From Coffea arabica (lineage: Eukaryota > Streptophyta > Magnoliopsida > Gentianales > Rubiaceae), in NCBI RefSeq assembly GCF_036785885.1, contig NC_092316.1:49547001-49611000 (forward strand): a stretch of 64,000 bases of DNA. Reading direction: 5' to 3'. The position numbers and the translations under genes are program-made. Shown here piece by piece: positions 48,211 through 60,482 of this stretch. The notes below the pieces were generated by a model. That model was not told where the DNA came from. It searched no databases and saw only the letters and a program-made list of their open reading frames with translations. Each line of letters opens with the position of its first letter. Position 1 is the first letter of the stretch.

Positions 48211-49086
48211 ATGGCCACTGACAATTTTGTCCAGCCAACAATTCTTCGCTTTGATGGTCACTATGATTATTGGAGCATGCTAATAGAGAATTTTTTGAGA
48301 TCCAAGGAGTATTGGTAGGTTGTCAAATCTGGAGTAGCAGAGCCAACAGCCGGAATAGTATTTTCAGAGGTGCAGAAAATGGAGTTAGAAGCATTGAACC
48401 TGAAAGATCTTAAAGCCAAAAATTATCTTTTTCAAGCTATTGATCGAGCCATTTTGAAGACAATTCTTAGCAAAGATACCTCCAAACAAATTTGGGACTC
48501 CATGAAAAAAAAGTATCAAGGAAATGTGAAGGCAAAGCGGGTGCAGCTTCAAACTCTTCGGACCGAATTTGAGACTTTATACATGAAGTCAAGTGAGTCG
48601 GTTACAGATTAGATTGCAAAAATAATGGCAATTGCTAACAAGACAAGAATCCATGGAGAGAATTTGGAGGACGTCACCATTGTCGGGAAGATTTTTCGAT
48701 CAATGACAACAAAATTTAATTTTGTTGTATGCTATATAGAGGAATCGAAAGATATTGATGCAATTTTAATTGATGAGTTGCAGTGTTTTTTGTTGGCTCA
48801 TGAGCAAAAAGTTAACCAGCAAGAGAAAGAGGAGCAAGCATTGAAGGCTTCAACAGAAAATCACTCAACATGGAGAGGAGGTAGAGGCAGAGGCAGAGGT
48901 AGAGGAAGTAATGATCGTGGTAACCAACAACAACATTACCGGCACCAAGAAAATCAATTTCAAGGAAGAAGAAGAGGATGGAGAGGCCATCCATCAACAA
49001 CTCAAAGGCTAAAAATAGTAGATAAGTCCAATGTTGAATGCTACAAATGTCATAGACATGGCCGTCTGAATGTCGAATTAATTTGA
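48211..49086 (+). pseudogene. Copia gag, broken
   Basis: The frame from ATG 48211 (MATDNFVQPTILRFDGHYDYW) has TAG at about 48316 and another at 48610, with the frame otherwise held. It shows the UBN2-type gag region (LKDLKAKNYLFQAIDRAIL, SKQIWDSMKKKYQGN), an Arg/Gly-rich stretch at 48880-48930 and the start of a CCHC knuckle (CYKCHRHGR) whose last ligands are lost by a frame change. The protein would form the nucleocapsid. Confidence 0.85.
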
Positions 49087-49178
49087 ATAGACAAAATGGA
49101 GAAATGACCAATTTTGTAGAAAAAGAAGAAGTGTCTCTTTTGATAGTGTGTCACATGAGTTAAGAAACTCAACAAAAC

Positions 49179-50742
49179 ATGTGGTATTTAGACACCGGTT
49201 GTAGCAATCACATGTGTGGAGATAAGAAGGCATTCTCTAAGTTGGACGAGTCATTCCGTAATACTGTCAAGTTTGGTGATAACTCTACAATTTTCTTTAT
49301 GGGAAAAGGAAGGATAACTATCCAAACTAAAAGAAATTCTTCTTCTCATACTATCACTGATGTCCTTTTTGTTCCAGACTTAAAGATAAAATTTGCTTAG
49401 TGTGGGTCCATTGTTAGAAAAAGGGTACGAGATTTCTATCACTGGGAGTGTTTGGATACCAAAATTATTCCAAATAATATTTCGCTTGCATCACAAACAC
49501 ATTTCCCAACCTACCTTTTTATATTCACAATCACCTTTTTATCTCACATACATCAAATCACAAAAAGTGCTACAGTAATTATTTCAAATAATATTTCAAA
49601 TAATACACTATCCAAACAAACCCGTGTATGTCGAATTTGAGATGCAAAGTTGGGCTTAATTGCTCAAGTTAAGATGACGGCAAATCATATGTTCTCACTC
49701 TATTTGCAAAACTTGACTCATTCATGTTTCTTAGCAAAATCGAAAGATGTGGCATGGTTATGGTATTTTCGTTATGGACACCTGAATTGTGGTGGATTAA
49801 AGACTTTGCAGCAGAAAAATATGGTGGTTGGTCTACCTCAAATAACAATTCCTTCAGAAGTTTGTGAAAAATGTGTCATTGGCAAACAACATTGGGATAG
49901 TTTTTCAGAAGGAAAATCGTGGAGAGCAAATGACGTATTAGAGCTAGTTCACTCTAATTTATGTGGACCCATAAATCCATCATCTAATGGTGAAAAATGT
50001 TATTTTATGACGTTTATTGATGATTATAGTAGAAAAACTTAGGTCTATTTTTTGCAGGAAAAATCTGAAGCATTTTCAGTTTTCAAAAATTCCATGACTC
50101 TTGTCGAAAAGGAAGCAAGCAAGTCCATAAAATTTTTTTGCAGTGATCGTGGTAGAGAATATAACTCACAAGAATTTATAAAATTTTGTGAGCAGTATGG
50201 AATTCAGAAGCAGCTTATACACCACAACAGAATGGTATTTCAGAGAGGAAGAATCGTACAATATTGAACATAGTGAGGAGCATTTTGAAAAAAAGTGGTG
50301 TTCCCAAAAATTTTTGGCCTGAAGCTGTCAATTGGAGCATTTATTTATTGAACAGAAGTCCCACACTTGCTATTAAAAATATGACGCCTGAGGAAACATG
50401 GAACAGATGGAAACTAGTAGTGGATCATTTCAGAATTTTTGGATGCAATGCCTATGCTCATATTCCAGAGCAAAAGAGGACAAAATTAGATAATAAGGGA
50501 GAGAAATATATTTTTTTTGGTGTTAGTGATCAGTCAAAAGCTTATAAGGTTTATAATCCTATCACTAAGAAAATTGTCATTTATCGGGATGTAATTTTTT
50601 ATGTAGAAAATTTTTGGCTATGGAGCAATAATGTTCTTAAACAACAAATACCTGCTGATTTTGATGGAGTTGATGAAGAAAACATGCAGCAATTCTACCA
50701 CATGGTCAAAATGATGTACCAAGTTCCCAAACAGTAGCAGAA
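49179..50742 (+). pseudogene. Copia protease and integrase, broken, with nested MITE
   Basis: The protease motif WYLDTGCSNHMCG (49179) holds the catalytic DTG. The frame is then cut by the MITE at 49452-49623. Integrase follows: the GAG-pre-integrase segment (LNCGGLKTLQQKNMVVGLP), CEKCVIGKQH, then core residues in LELVHSNLCGPI, FIDDYSRKT and SDRGREYNSQEF. There is a TAG at about 50040 and a frame change near 50215-50265. From 50264 comes LKKSGVPKNFWPEAVNWSIY, the usual integrase end region. Confidence 0.85.
49452..49623. mobile_element. MITE nested in Copia pol
   Basis: The insert is about 172 bp, between GTGT (49448-49451) and GTGT (49624-49627). The ends hold inverted TTTGGATA and TATCCAAA motifs, with AATAATATTTC-like and complementary GAAATAATATT-type strings inside. 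Codons for the Copia pol region resume on both sides, so the insert is later than the Copia element. The same family appears at 63841-64000. Confidence 0.75.
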
Positions 50743-50759
50743 GATGAAGGATGGTCTCA

Positions 50760-52336
50760 ACGTATTAGAAAAAGACTTGCATGGATGATTGATTATGAGG
50801 TAACTGGAATCGACCAATCTGAGGATCCACTTACATATTTTGTTCTATCTTTTGATTGTGATCCTACAATCTTTGAAGAGGCTATCAAAGATTTAAAGTG
50901 AAAGAAGACAATGGATGAAGAAATTGCAGCTATTGACCGAAATAACACATGGGAGTTAACTGATCTTCCAGAATGACAAAAATCAATAGGTGTCAAGTGG
51001 GTGTACAAGACGAAATTAAAAGAGAATGGAGAAGTTGACAAGTACAAGGCACGTTTAGTAACTAAAGGCTATAAGCAAGAGTTTGTGGTGGATTATGGAG
51101 AAATCTTTGCTCCAGTCGCAAGGCATGACACGATCAGGATAGTGATTGCATTGACAGCACAACATTCATGGCCTATCTTCCAGTTGGATGTGAAATCAAC
51201 ATTTTTACATGGTGATCTATAAGAACAGGTATTTATTGATCAACCTTCTAGTTATGTGAAGGTTGGAAGTGATCATAAGATGTATAAATTTAAAAAAGAA
51301 TTATACGGGTTAAAACAAGCCCACATACTTGGTATAGTCGTATAGATGCTTATTTTTCTAAGAAGAGATTTAAAAAACATCCATATGAGCATACACTTTT
51401 TATAAAGATTGGAAATGGAGGTAAATTGCTCATTGTTTGCTTATATGTTGACAATCTTATTTTTACTAGAAATGATAGTGCCATGTTTGAGAAATTTAAA
51501 AAATCAATGATAGCTGAATTTGATATATCTGATCTTGAAAAGATGCATTATTTTTTAGGCATTGAAGTGATGCAATCTGCTGCTGGAATTTTTGTCTCTT
51601 AAAGAAAATATGTGCTAGAAATTCTGAACAGGTTTCAAATGCAGAATTGTAATTCTGTTAGTATGCCAATTGAAATGGGTTTAAAACTCATTCGAGAACC
51701 TGAAGGAAAGAAGATTGATAGCACCCTTTATAAGCAAATTGTGGGAAGCCTAATGTATTTGACAGCAACTAGGCCTGATATTATGCATGCTGTAAATTTT
51801 ATTAGTAGATACATGGAAAGTCCAAGAGAGACACATCTTCTAGCTGCCAAGAGAATTTTTCGATACTTTGAAACCATTAAATATGGGTTGTTCTACAAGA
51901 ATGGTGAAAAATCAAATTTATTTGGTTTTACTGACAGTGACTATGCAGACGATTCTGATGATAGAAAGAGTACGTCTGACTATGTATTCATGATGGGTTC
52001 AGCATGTATTTCATGGTGTTCAAAGAAACAACCAATTGTTACTTTATCAACAACTGAAGCAGAGTACGTAGCTGCAACGGCCTTTGCCTCTCAAGCAATT
52101 TGGCTAAGGAATATTCTTGAAGAGTTGCATTTTCAACAAGAAGGAGTTACTACAATTTATTGTGACAATAGTTCTGCCATCAAACTCTCTAAAAATCCAA
52201 TTCGACATGGAAAAATCAAACACATAGATGCGAGGTTTCACTTTCTAAGGGAGCTCACAAGGGATAGAATAATTGATTTTCTCTACTACAAAAGTGAAGA
52301 TCAAATTGCTGACATAATGACCAAGCCATTGAAGTA
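50760..52336 (+). pseudogene. Copia reverse transcriptase and RNase H, broken
   Basis: The RT starts near 50900 (DEEIAAIDRNNTWEL). It shows KWVYKTKLKENGEVDKYKAR, FAPVARHDTIR, FQLDVKSTFLHGDL (the usual A/N before FLHG is S-T here), the palm YVDN in CLYVDNLIF at about 51445 (usual YVDD), and LEKMHYFLGIEV. RNase H at 51920-52300 has FTDSDYADDSDDRKSTS, STTEAEYVAA and CDNSSAIKLSKNP. Stops occur at about 50900, 50977, 51220 and 51600. The change of the second palm aspartate would itself inactivate the enzyme. Confidence 0.85.
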
Positions 52337-52424
52337 ATCCATGTTTCAGAAACTAAGGAAGTTGCTTGGAGTTTGTGCAATTGATAAGTCCTATTAAACT
52401 GAATGTTTGGAAAACTTTCAGTTT

Positions 52425-52434
52425 AAAGGAGAGA
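52425..52434 (+). other. Copia polypurine tract
   Basis: AAAGGAGAGA lies immediately before the 3' LTR, in the position where plus-strand DNA synthesis is primed. Confidence 0.8.
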
Positions 52435-52435
52435 T

Positions 52436-52699
52436 TGTTAGAAATTATTTACTATTGTTAGTTAATCATATTTGTTTGTTTTGTTCTACCTAATTAGTGG
52501 AATTAGTGGAGTAGTTAGTGGAATTAGTGGAGTAACTAGTGAAGTTATTAGGATAGTTAGTGGAGTTAGTGGGATAGTTATTGGAATTGTTTTGAACTCT
52601 ATAAATAGAGCAATTTCATGTTATGAATTAAGTCAGTTTTACAAAAAAATAAACACTTGTCATTTGCTTCTCTTATTATTTTTCTCGATAATTGTAACA
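52436..52699 (+). repeat. Copia 3' LTR
   Basis: 264 bp, paired with 47891-48142. It differs by point changes and by the number and order of the AGTGGAATT/AGTGGAGTAGTT minisatellite units, which accounts for the 12 bp length difference. Confidence 0.92.
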
Positions 52700-53042
52700 G
52701 GAATCAAGTCCTGGGGAAAATTTTCTGCCAAAAGATCATACTGAACCATGGCATCATTGATATTGTTGGTAGTACGAGCAGCATAATTGTCCATAATGGA
52801 GACCACAAGAGCTTTAAGCCAAGTAGTTCCCGATTTTGGTTGGGATGAAAGCAGCACGTCATCATCTTGAGCTTGAAAATCTGATTTAGCAGCAATAGCT
52901 CCTTCCAGCCAGTCAGGTCTTTGCCAAAATCCATCCTGCTTACAAAGATCAAAAATTCCCCACCACTTTTCCACCTTTGGCAGTTCATCATTAGCAAGGC
53001 CACGAGACAAACTTGATGACAAGAATTGGGTTTTGAGCTCAT
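52700..53042 (-). pseudogene. Cytosolic sulfotransferase pseudogene, 5' part
   Basis: The minus-strand frame holds LPKVEKWWGIFDL, GFWQRPDWLEGAIAAK, FQAQDDDVLL and QPKSGTTWLKALVVSI, the 5'-phosphosulfate-binding loop of plant sulfotransferases. It breaks after ENFPQDLIP at the Copia target duplication. The start is unclear. An ATG at 53042 lies one base out of the sulfotransferase frame and directly follows CTTGTTACAG, which could be a splice acceptor. Either the first exon is upstream and unrecognised, or there is a frameshift close to the original start. Confidence 0.85.
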
Positions 53043-56000
53043 CTGTAACAAGATGCAAAAGATGTAGAAGCATATTGTAGGTTTGAACTCATTGAAATAC
53101 TCAAAAAGGTGCAATACAACAATATGTCTCAACAAAACATCCATATTCACATTTATAGGTTAGACAAGCACTAATACACTCTAGATATAACCACAATGTT
53201 ATTTAAGTTCCAAACAAGTTAGCAATTCATGTTTCCTAAAATTGCTTTGACCAACAGAAATTCGACGTATTACTACCTCTTCAAAAGCATCATCAACCGA
53301 TGTATTACTACATCTTCAAAAGCATCATCAACTTAAAACACATTTTGACTTATAAATTTTGCTCAATATCAAGCAGTGGAACATGAGGTCAATATGAAAA
53401 CTAAACAAGTGTTGCCTATTCTTAAGGTCTCATCTCCTATCATCAGTCCTTGTAAATAAGCCTTCTCCTCTATCAACAATCTTTGTAATTATGCATGCTC
53501 CTCCATCATAAAACAATAAATGATGCTAGACAATTGTAAAATGTAGAAAATACTTCTAAAAGTTCCCAAGTAGAATTTTAAGGGATAATTTCTGAAACCT
53601 CAGGGGAGGTTCGCTCTCTATAAATCCAAAATTCTCTCTACCGTCTAGAACACTAATATGGACTACATTGGGCATTAAGTTATGGGTTATCTTCCTTGAT
53701 TTACAAGTCTGTTTTGCAACTTACTTGTGGCCTCTATGATACTATTATGAGATTAGATGCAAATTTCATGCACTAGTGGTCTTCCTCTATAGCATATGGT
53801 AATTCATAACTCTATAATTTGCTTTGAACAAGCATTGGAGGGAAGAATTTGGAGAAAAGAATTGGTAGCGGGAAGTTTTGGGTGTAGATAGATGTATAGA
53901 AAGTGTTTGACAGTCTACCTGGCTTGAGAGAAAGCCCCAAGGCATAGGATATCCCCACAAAGTTTGGCTTTTAAATATTTAAAAATCTATATAAAAAAAC
54001 AAAAATTTCTATAGAAATCACAAAAAGTAATACAAAGATACTCATAAGTACAGCAGAATTAAATAAAATAGAGAAAATTTTGGCTATTATTAAGCAAATT
54101 ACCGTTCTTCGTCTAAAGTAGACCAAAGTGTCAGTGCAGCCCCTAATAGTCAATGAGCCCCATTTAAGCTGTCTAATTTCGAAATTTTGGTTAGACTGAC
54201 ACCTTCTATCAATTGACATTTGGTCAAATGATGTTTGACAAAACTTCAGTCCTAAATTGAAATCCTACCAAATTTTAGGGACTTTACAATGATAAACTTC
54301 TCATCTAAATGAGCTAAACAAACGTAAATTATTTCTCTTTTGACCTAAAACTAAGGTTTTGATGCTATTTTGGATCTTCCAAATCTGATTAGAAAAGTAC
54401 CGTGCTATCTTTTATAGCTCATTAAGTAAGAGATTAAGTGCTTTGAAGTCAACAAAAGAATTGCCAGAATTTTTTGACAATATGTGAATTGACGTATTTG
54501 GAAAAGAATTTTCAATTTGAAGGGCTTAAGTGAAACTTTGTTCACTTTCAAGAGCCATATTGACACTTTAATCTACTTTGAAAGGCTAAATTGAAGTTGA
54601 CCCATTAAAATTTAAGGAATATGACCAAAAATACGGTAAATAGACAAATGATAGTTCCTTCCTATTTTTTGATGGGTAGTATTACCTTTCTTTGCTCTTT
54701 TGCATGACTGAAGCCGCTCTGCCACTACCATTTTTCAACTAATTCCAATTGCAATTCTGATAACAAACGTACCCTTGGAAGCCTTGAGTAGTTTTGACTT
54801 GATTTTGGTATTAACTAAAGTGACGAACAAGCGGAGACCTAGTTTAGAATTGAAGAGGGAATTAGGGAATTGGACAGGCAATTATGAATTAGCACTTTTG
54901 GAGTTATTTTGTCAAAAGTTGTTGTTGTTGCGGTTTTGTATATAGCTTATGTTAATATTTTCGTAAACATATACTTTAATAGGGAAAAAAAACGATGGGT
55001 TTTCAAAGGTGAACGTTTTCTACATCCAAACGCCTGGACATTTACCATAAGGCATGGGGTGAATGCCCAACAAAAGCCCCAAAAAGGCATTTTAAGATGT
55101 ATATAGCACACTAATTTGTCTGCATTTTTTGCTTCAACAATGGCTTTCATAAGTTTGATTACCGTGATTTATTCTATAATCAGTTCTATGAATTTATTTC
55201 AGCCTTTACCATTTTTTTGGTTAATTTTTCTAGCGTAATTTGTTGGTGATGGTGTTGTCACGTATATGAGAGTTTGTCGGGCTGAGGTTTTAAGGGATTA
55301 AATGTATGGCTTAGAGGGGAAGAATGGTAGAGTACATGACTTAGTTCTTGATTTAGGTTTAAGGATGATGACGAAGGTGGAGGGCATTGAGGATTTTGTT
55401 GGGGACTACTTTGATGAACAAGTATGGTGGTAGTGGTGGCAGATGAACTTCAAAGCTGGTGATGGTTGATGTAGTAGCTGTAGAGGTTGAATACGGGTGT
55501 TTTTCTCCTATAAGTTTTTTAACAATTTTAATTATAGTCATCTCAAAAAAATTTTAAAAATTTTTAAAATATACACTTCAAAATAGCTAAAAACACACAA
55601 AAAAATTTTCTTTGTTTCCTTTTTTCTTCTTCCTCCTCCATCTCAACCTACTACCACCTCCGCCGCCAACCAACACATCACCACCTCTTTTGGTGTCGGT
55701 GTCGGCGCCAGCGTTTACCTTTTTTGACGCTTGCAGGGGTAATTTTTTTCTCCCTCCCTCCCTACCCTCCTCCTCTCCCCCTCCCCTCCTCTTCTCCCCT
55801 CTCCTTCACCGCCTCTCTCCCCCTTCACCCTCCCCTCTCCCCCGCCACCTCTCTCCCCTATCTTCCTACTGCTGCCAGCACCCATCGTCGGCAGAGATTT
55901 CGCCGCCGAAGGCCAATGACCGGTGAGATGAGGGTGAAGAAGATGAGTCGAAAGAAAAGGAAAAATAAAGAAAGAAAAGGAAAAAGAAAAAAGAAAAAGA

Positions 56001-56476
56001 AAGAAAGGGAAAAGGAAAAAACGTTTTATATCTTAAAAACTTTTTTTTACAAATTTTACAATAAGTTCCAGTAAAATTTTAGACAAACATTTAAAAAAAC
56101 TCATTTGCCAAACAGAAGCATAGTTTTGAGGTTATTGAATATGGGAAGCAATTGGAATTGGATATGGATGCTAGCAGTGGCTTGAGTTTCAAAAAATGTG
56201 AAAATTAGGGGGTGTAGGTGTAATATAAGGGGTACTATTACTATCTGCTTTTTTAAAAATAAAAAAAAAACTCTCTTGAGAGCTTTCTAAAATTATTCCA
56301 ATTTTTAATTGTATACGAAACCTTAACTTCCTAATACCCACAAAATTAAATCAAGTCGTCGGAACTTGCTTAAACTTTGAAACACAAATATGGGTTCATG
56401 TACTGAATTCTTTGCTTAAGATTTTGTTCTCAATATCCTCAAACTAACCAATACACAAAATAGCTTATTAATTAAA
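53043..56476. other. Intergenic, low complexity, no gene recognised
   Basis: This is upstream of the sulfotransferase pseudogene. It includes two 35 bp tandem units at 53263-53332 (GTATTACTAC then CTTCAAAAGCATCATCAAC). At 55600-56040 a C/T-rich block (CTCCCTCCCTCCCTACCC, CCCCTCTCCC) is followed by an A/G-rich block. The Pro-rich and Lys-rich open frames there are composition artefacts. AT-rich flanks at 55500-55600 and 56030-56120 show weak inverted similarity, so this may be an old MITE. Confidence 0.45.
53263..53332. repeat. Two tandem 35 bp units
   Basis: Units CGACGTATTACTACCTCTTC... and CGATGTATTACTACATCTTC..., each ending AAAAGCATCATCAAC, differ at two positions. Confidence 0.85.
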
Positions 56477-56481
56477 TCAAC

Positions 56482-58713
56482 TGTGACAATCCCACCTCTT
56501 CCTAGGAAGTACCCCAAGATTTAGCGGACCGCCTGCCCAGGTCTCTTTAGCACTTACTCACTCATTTCAAGAGAACAAGTTATAACTTCAAAAGTAAATG
56601 AAACAACAGTTCCCAAATTTAGAATGTACATTTATACCCATTTCCAACTCAAACGTTCATACATGTCTAATTATAAGAAAAGATTCAAATTTCAAATCAC
56701 TTTCAACCTTAATCGAGCCTTAGTGCGAGTACAATCACAAAAATTCAAAAACTAGACTACGCTAACCTGTACCAGCCTCATGCACGCGCCCGATTCTCCT
56801 ATAAGGAAAACAAAACTAATAGGGTGAGACAAATCTCAGTGAGGTTCCAAACATCATGCAAGAATCAAGTAGTAAGTTGACCATTATGTAAAACTTGAAA
56901 TATCAAAGTAGCGACCATAAAAGTTCATAAAAGTTGGCAATAACACTTCAAATAACAAATAATTAGATATCCAACATTTTCAGGTAAAAGGATACAGTAG
57001 TTCTTGCAAGTTAACTCCGTCATAGCTTCACCAAATAGTAGTTGACCCTCCGTCAACTTTCAAGTAGAGTAACCAGTCCAGTAGATCATCACTTAACTCC
57101 AATCTCCATCTACCAATCAACCCCCTACCGGGTCCGAACTCTAAAATAATAGTGGTGGTAATATTCGAATATACCGAATCCAGTGGACCACATCCAAAAG
57201 ATTACACAATAAACAATAAATGATAAACAATAAACAGTACCTATGGTTCGCCAGTCTCTTCGACCAAACCCTTATTAGCTCGATTCGACTGACTAATCAA
57301 TAGGGTTAGGATCCCAAGCAGTATTCAAGTCATGCACATCTATTTATGTCAAACTATTTGTAACCAATGCACTGTAATAAGTCACATTAGGGCAAGTGCG
57401 ATAAAGTACATTCTTGCCCTATCAAACAAAGTGATTCATTCAAGTAATAAGTTCAAACATGCATTTGAAAACACTCACCAATGATTTATTGCTTTCTAGA
57501 ACCAAGCTCCAGTTCAACTTCCTGGTTAGAGTCCAAATCTGTGATAAAATACCGTTTAACAATTTGCAATCAACTAGGGTTTCAAAATATGGGAGTTTCG
57601 CTTAAAGAAAACCAAGTAAATAGAATGCATTTAAGTGATACTCATTTTTACTTATCAAATTTTAGAAACTTCATGTTCGCTTTTTTTATTTTAATAAAAA
57701 AACAATTAAAACTTGTAAATTCGTAACTTAGTATAAGAAACGAGAAAATCGCGTTTAAAGTGGTCGTTACTTTGTTTTTGAGTAATATACACTTTTGGAC
57801 AAAATTTTCGTTTATAAGTCACCCACAAGGTCAATCTAAGTATCCCTACACAACTAAGTCTCAAATCGAGCACAAATCATACACTTATTTTCGTTTTCAC
57901 CCACTTATCCTATGAGAGAAAAACCAGCCAACATTTCCTTTGTGTTTACCAATTTTTTCAGCCATTCAAGACTTCATTTTCTTCCCAAATCAGCCCCAAA
58001 TCAACACTACAAGTAAGAATATAAAGATAGTTCTTAATTTAGGTTAAAACCCATCCAAATTATAACTCATTTCTAGCAAATAATCATTTAATATCAAAGG
58101 TGAAAATTTCTTAGGAAAGCTGGAATTTCTCTCTCTTTTTTCTCCTCTCAAGATTCGGCCACCATGAAGAAAGAAATGAAGAAAATTTGGCCAACAAGAA
58201 GATAAGAAGAAAGAAAATGGTCTCGGTCAAACATCCCTTTGATTGCCAACACTTGGCAATCAAGTTTCTTTTCTTTTTTTTTTCTTTTCTCACCTTTGCT
58301 TAGTCAAAGATTTTGGCTGGATTAAGGGGTAATTTAGGGTTGATTAGATGAAATAAAAATAAGAAAATTAGGGTAAGAAAGTATTGGTCAAGTGGTGTAC
58401 TCAATCGGTAACAAACGGCACACATCGGTTCAAGCCTATTTCCTTAAATCTCTTGTACTTTTGTTTTAACTTATGATTCACTAACTTATTATTAAACACT
58501 TCTAATTACACATACCTCACCAACTTATCACACTACCAAAATGTGCAAAAATTCTAGTTTACCCTAACTATAAAAGTAAAAGTAAAACTTTCAATTCTAT
58601 AATATATTACAACTATTGAGAGAGTAAATTAATAGTAAGGAAATTATAAATTAACTTATTCAAAATAAAAGAGAATTATAAGGAAAATATAGGTGAATTT
58701 TCAAGTCCTCACA
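56482..58713 (-). repeat. Gypsy-type 3' LTR, shortened
   Basis: The copy is collinear with 61142-63749 but lacks about 390 bp that are present at roughly 62772-63165. The break joins GGAATTT to CTCTCTCTTTTTTCTCC. Both flanks have CTCTC and GGAA(A/T)TT microhomology, suggesting an internal deletion in this copy. Confidence 0.9.
58383..58438 (+). other. tRNA-like A-box/B-box pair in the LTR
   Basis: TGGTCAAGTGGT (58385) and GGTTCAAGCC (58428) match RNA polymerase III A and B box patterns with the 43 bp spacing found in tRNA genes. The same arrangement recurs in the other LTR at about 63420-63475 (TGGTCAAATGGT, GGTTCAAGCC). It runs on the strand opposite to element transcription. No cloverleaf with paired acceptor stem is evident, so it is not a tRNA gene. 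Confidence 0.35.
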
Positions 58714-58735
58714 CTTTATCCCCCTTAAGAGAATT
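58714..58735 (-). other. Gypsy-type polypurine tract
   Basis: On the minus strand AAGGGGGATAAAG directly precedes the 3' LTR, in the right place for plus-strand priming. Confidence 0.75.
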
Positions 58736-58979
58736 TCGACTTCGAAATTCATACACTTATTCGTAAATAGCTCAGAGTATTTTTTTCTTACATGTCCGTC
58801 TCTAGCTTTCAAGTCTCACCATTAGCTAAAATTTTAATCAGACAATGGAAAACACGAATCGTATCTTCCACCACTTTAGACGGGTTAAGCACTTGCTGAT
58901 GGTTTAAGGTATATACTCTGGCAGACACTCTGAATCTATTCTCTCCTACATTTGGTTGTTTAGGGTTTGACCTATCTAA

Positions 58980-60090
58980 CTATTGAGTCTCACCGAAGAG
59001 GGGACAAGTTGCAATATGGTGCTCAGTACTACCACACCATAAACATTTCCGTGCATTTCGCCAACAATTATTCTCAGTATAATTGGTCTTTCCACAATAT
59101 CCACAGAGGATTGATGTTTGATCTCCTTGTGAGGCACCCCTCAGTTGTCCTCTTCCACCTGGGGTTCCTCTCGAAGTAACTTTCTTAAGTGTCTCCAAAA
59201 TTCTCATACCACCAGCTCCTCGACCGACCTTAGGGGGTGGCATATCTTGATCACCTTGTTCCTGCCCTTGGTCTTCACCAGACACACCTTTCTTTCTTAT
59301 ATAAAAAGCTTTCACTTGAGCCCTTGCAATTGCTATCCTTTGAGCTTTCTCAAGAACCTCCGTGAAAGTATTAATTTGTGCTATCGCCAAAGCCTCTTGT
59401 ATCTCTACATTTAACCCCTGTACAAACCGCCTCACCCTCCTTTACTCCGTAACTATTAATTCAGGAGAAAACTTAGATAATTTAGTGAACTGAATCTCAT
59501 ACTCAGATACGCTTAACCTTTCCTGACGTAGCCTATTGAATCGTCCTCCCTTTTCTCTTGAACTATTGGTAGAAGATATTTCTTATTAAACTCTAGCACA
59601 AAGTTCAACCAAGTCCACGCTGTCTGCTCTCTCTCCTACTTAGCCCTAATTACATTTCACCAGACTCTGGCTGGTCTCTCAAATTGGAATACAGCAAAAT
59701 TTACCTGTCTTTCCTCCATATAATTCAAAGCGGCAAAAATATTGATCATTGTTTCCAACCATCTCTCCATTACCTCCCGGTCTGGCCCTCTAAGAAATTT
59801 GGGTGGAGAAAACTTTTGAAACCGCTCTAGGGCCCTATTTTCCCCTATTTCAGGGTCCCTAGGCTGATTGACAGGGGTTTGACCCTACTGCTCTACCAAT
59901 CGAGACAAAATATTAGTTATTTGCTGATTGTTGTTGCTACTTGATCCCCTCCTTCAACCCTCGGTTCAGGTTGTTGCTCGGCCGTCGCATCTTTCTCTTC
60001 TCTCGGTTCTTGTACTTGTCTAACCCCACATCCACGGTTAGAACCGCGTTCTCGACTGGTCTCATGTCCCTGATTTCTCCTACCTTCCAT
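58980..60090 (-). pseudogene. Gypsy gag, broken
   Basis: The minus-strand frame starts MEGRRNQGHETSRERG at 60090. After a frameshift near 59945 it continues with a region containing a Retrotrans_gag-like core (RFQKFSPPKFLRGPDREVME, then ERWLETMINIFAAL). Stops occur at about 59890 and 59640. From 59435 the frame reads RRFVQGLNVEIQEALAIAQI and ends in two Cys-rich knuckles. The second is a clean CX2CX4HX4C (CLWCGSTEHHIATC); the first (CGYCGKTNYTENNC) lacks the His. There is no protease after it. Confidence 0.8.
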
Positions 60091-60482
60091 GTCTCTTTTT
60101 AGAAAATAGACTATATAGGTATAAGCAAAATAAAGTAGCTATAAAACTCGATAAAAGTATTTTCAAATCATAAAATGAAAATAATAGAGTACATTTAAAA
60201 TAACATACTTTCTTTATATACATATCATAATAATTCACATATCAAGTCATGAAGTACTGCACATATCAATCTAATAAAATCGAGTACTTATAGCAACAAA
60301 GAACATAGAACAAAAGTGTACGCTATATATGTCAACCGTAACACGTCAATATCAAAAGCAAAACAAGAAAGGTGACGTGTCATCCCAACCATCCTATACT
60401 ATGTCCTAACTACCTTGCACAACCTCCAAACCTTAGATCTCTAACTTAGTTTGTCACTGATCCAGCCGACTCCACCACCTCT

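Larger units (their letters stand above)
47891..52699 (+). mobile_element. Ty1/Copia LTR retrotransposon, complete, inactive
   Basis: The 252 bp 5' LTR (47891-48142) and 264 bp 3' LTR (52436-52699) both start TGTTAGAAATTATTTACTAT and end ATTGTAACA. A perfect 5 bp duplication GGAAT flanks the element (47886-47890, 52700-52704). The primer binding site, polypurine tract and the Copia order gag, protease, integrase, reverse transcriptase, RNase H are present. Many stops and frameshifts make it inactive. It is inserted in a sulfotransferase exon in the opposite orientation and carries a nested MITE at 49452-49623. Confidence 0.95.

Noticed and set aside
55612-56074. Overlapping Pro-rich and Lys-rich open frames
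   Set aside because: They arise from a pyrimidine-rich block followed by a purine-rich block; no start context, domain or splice sites.
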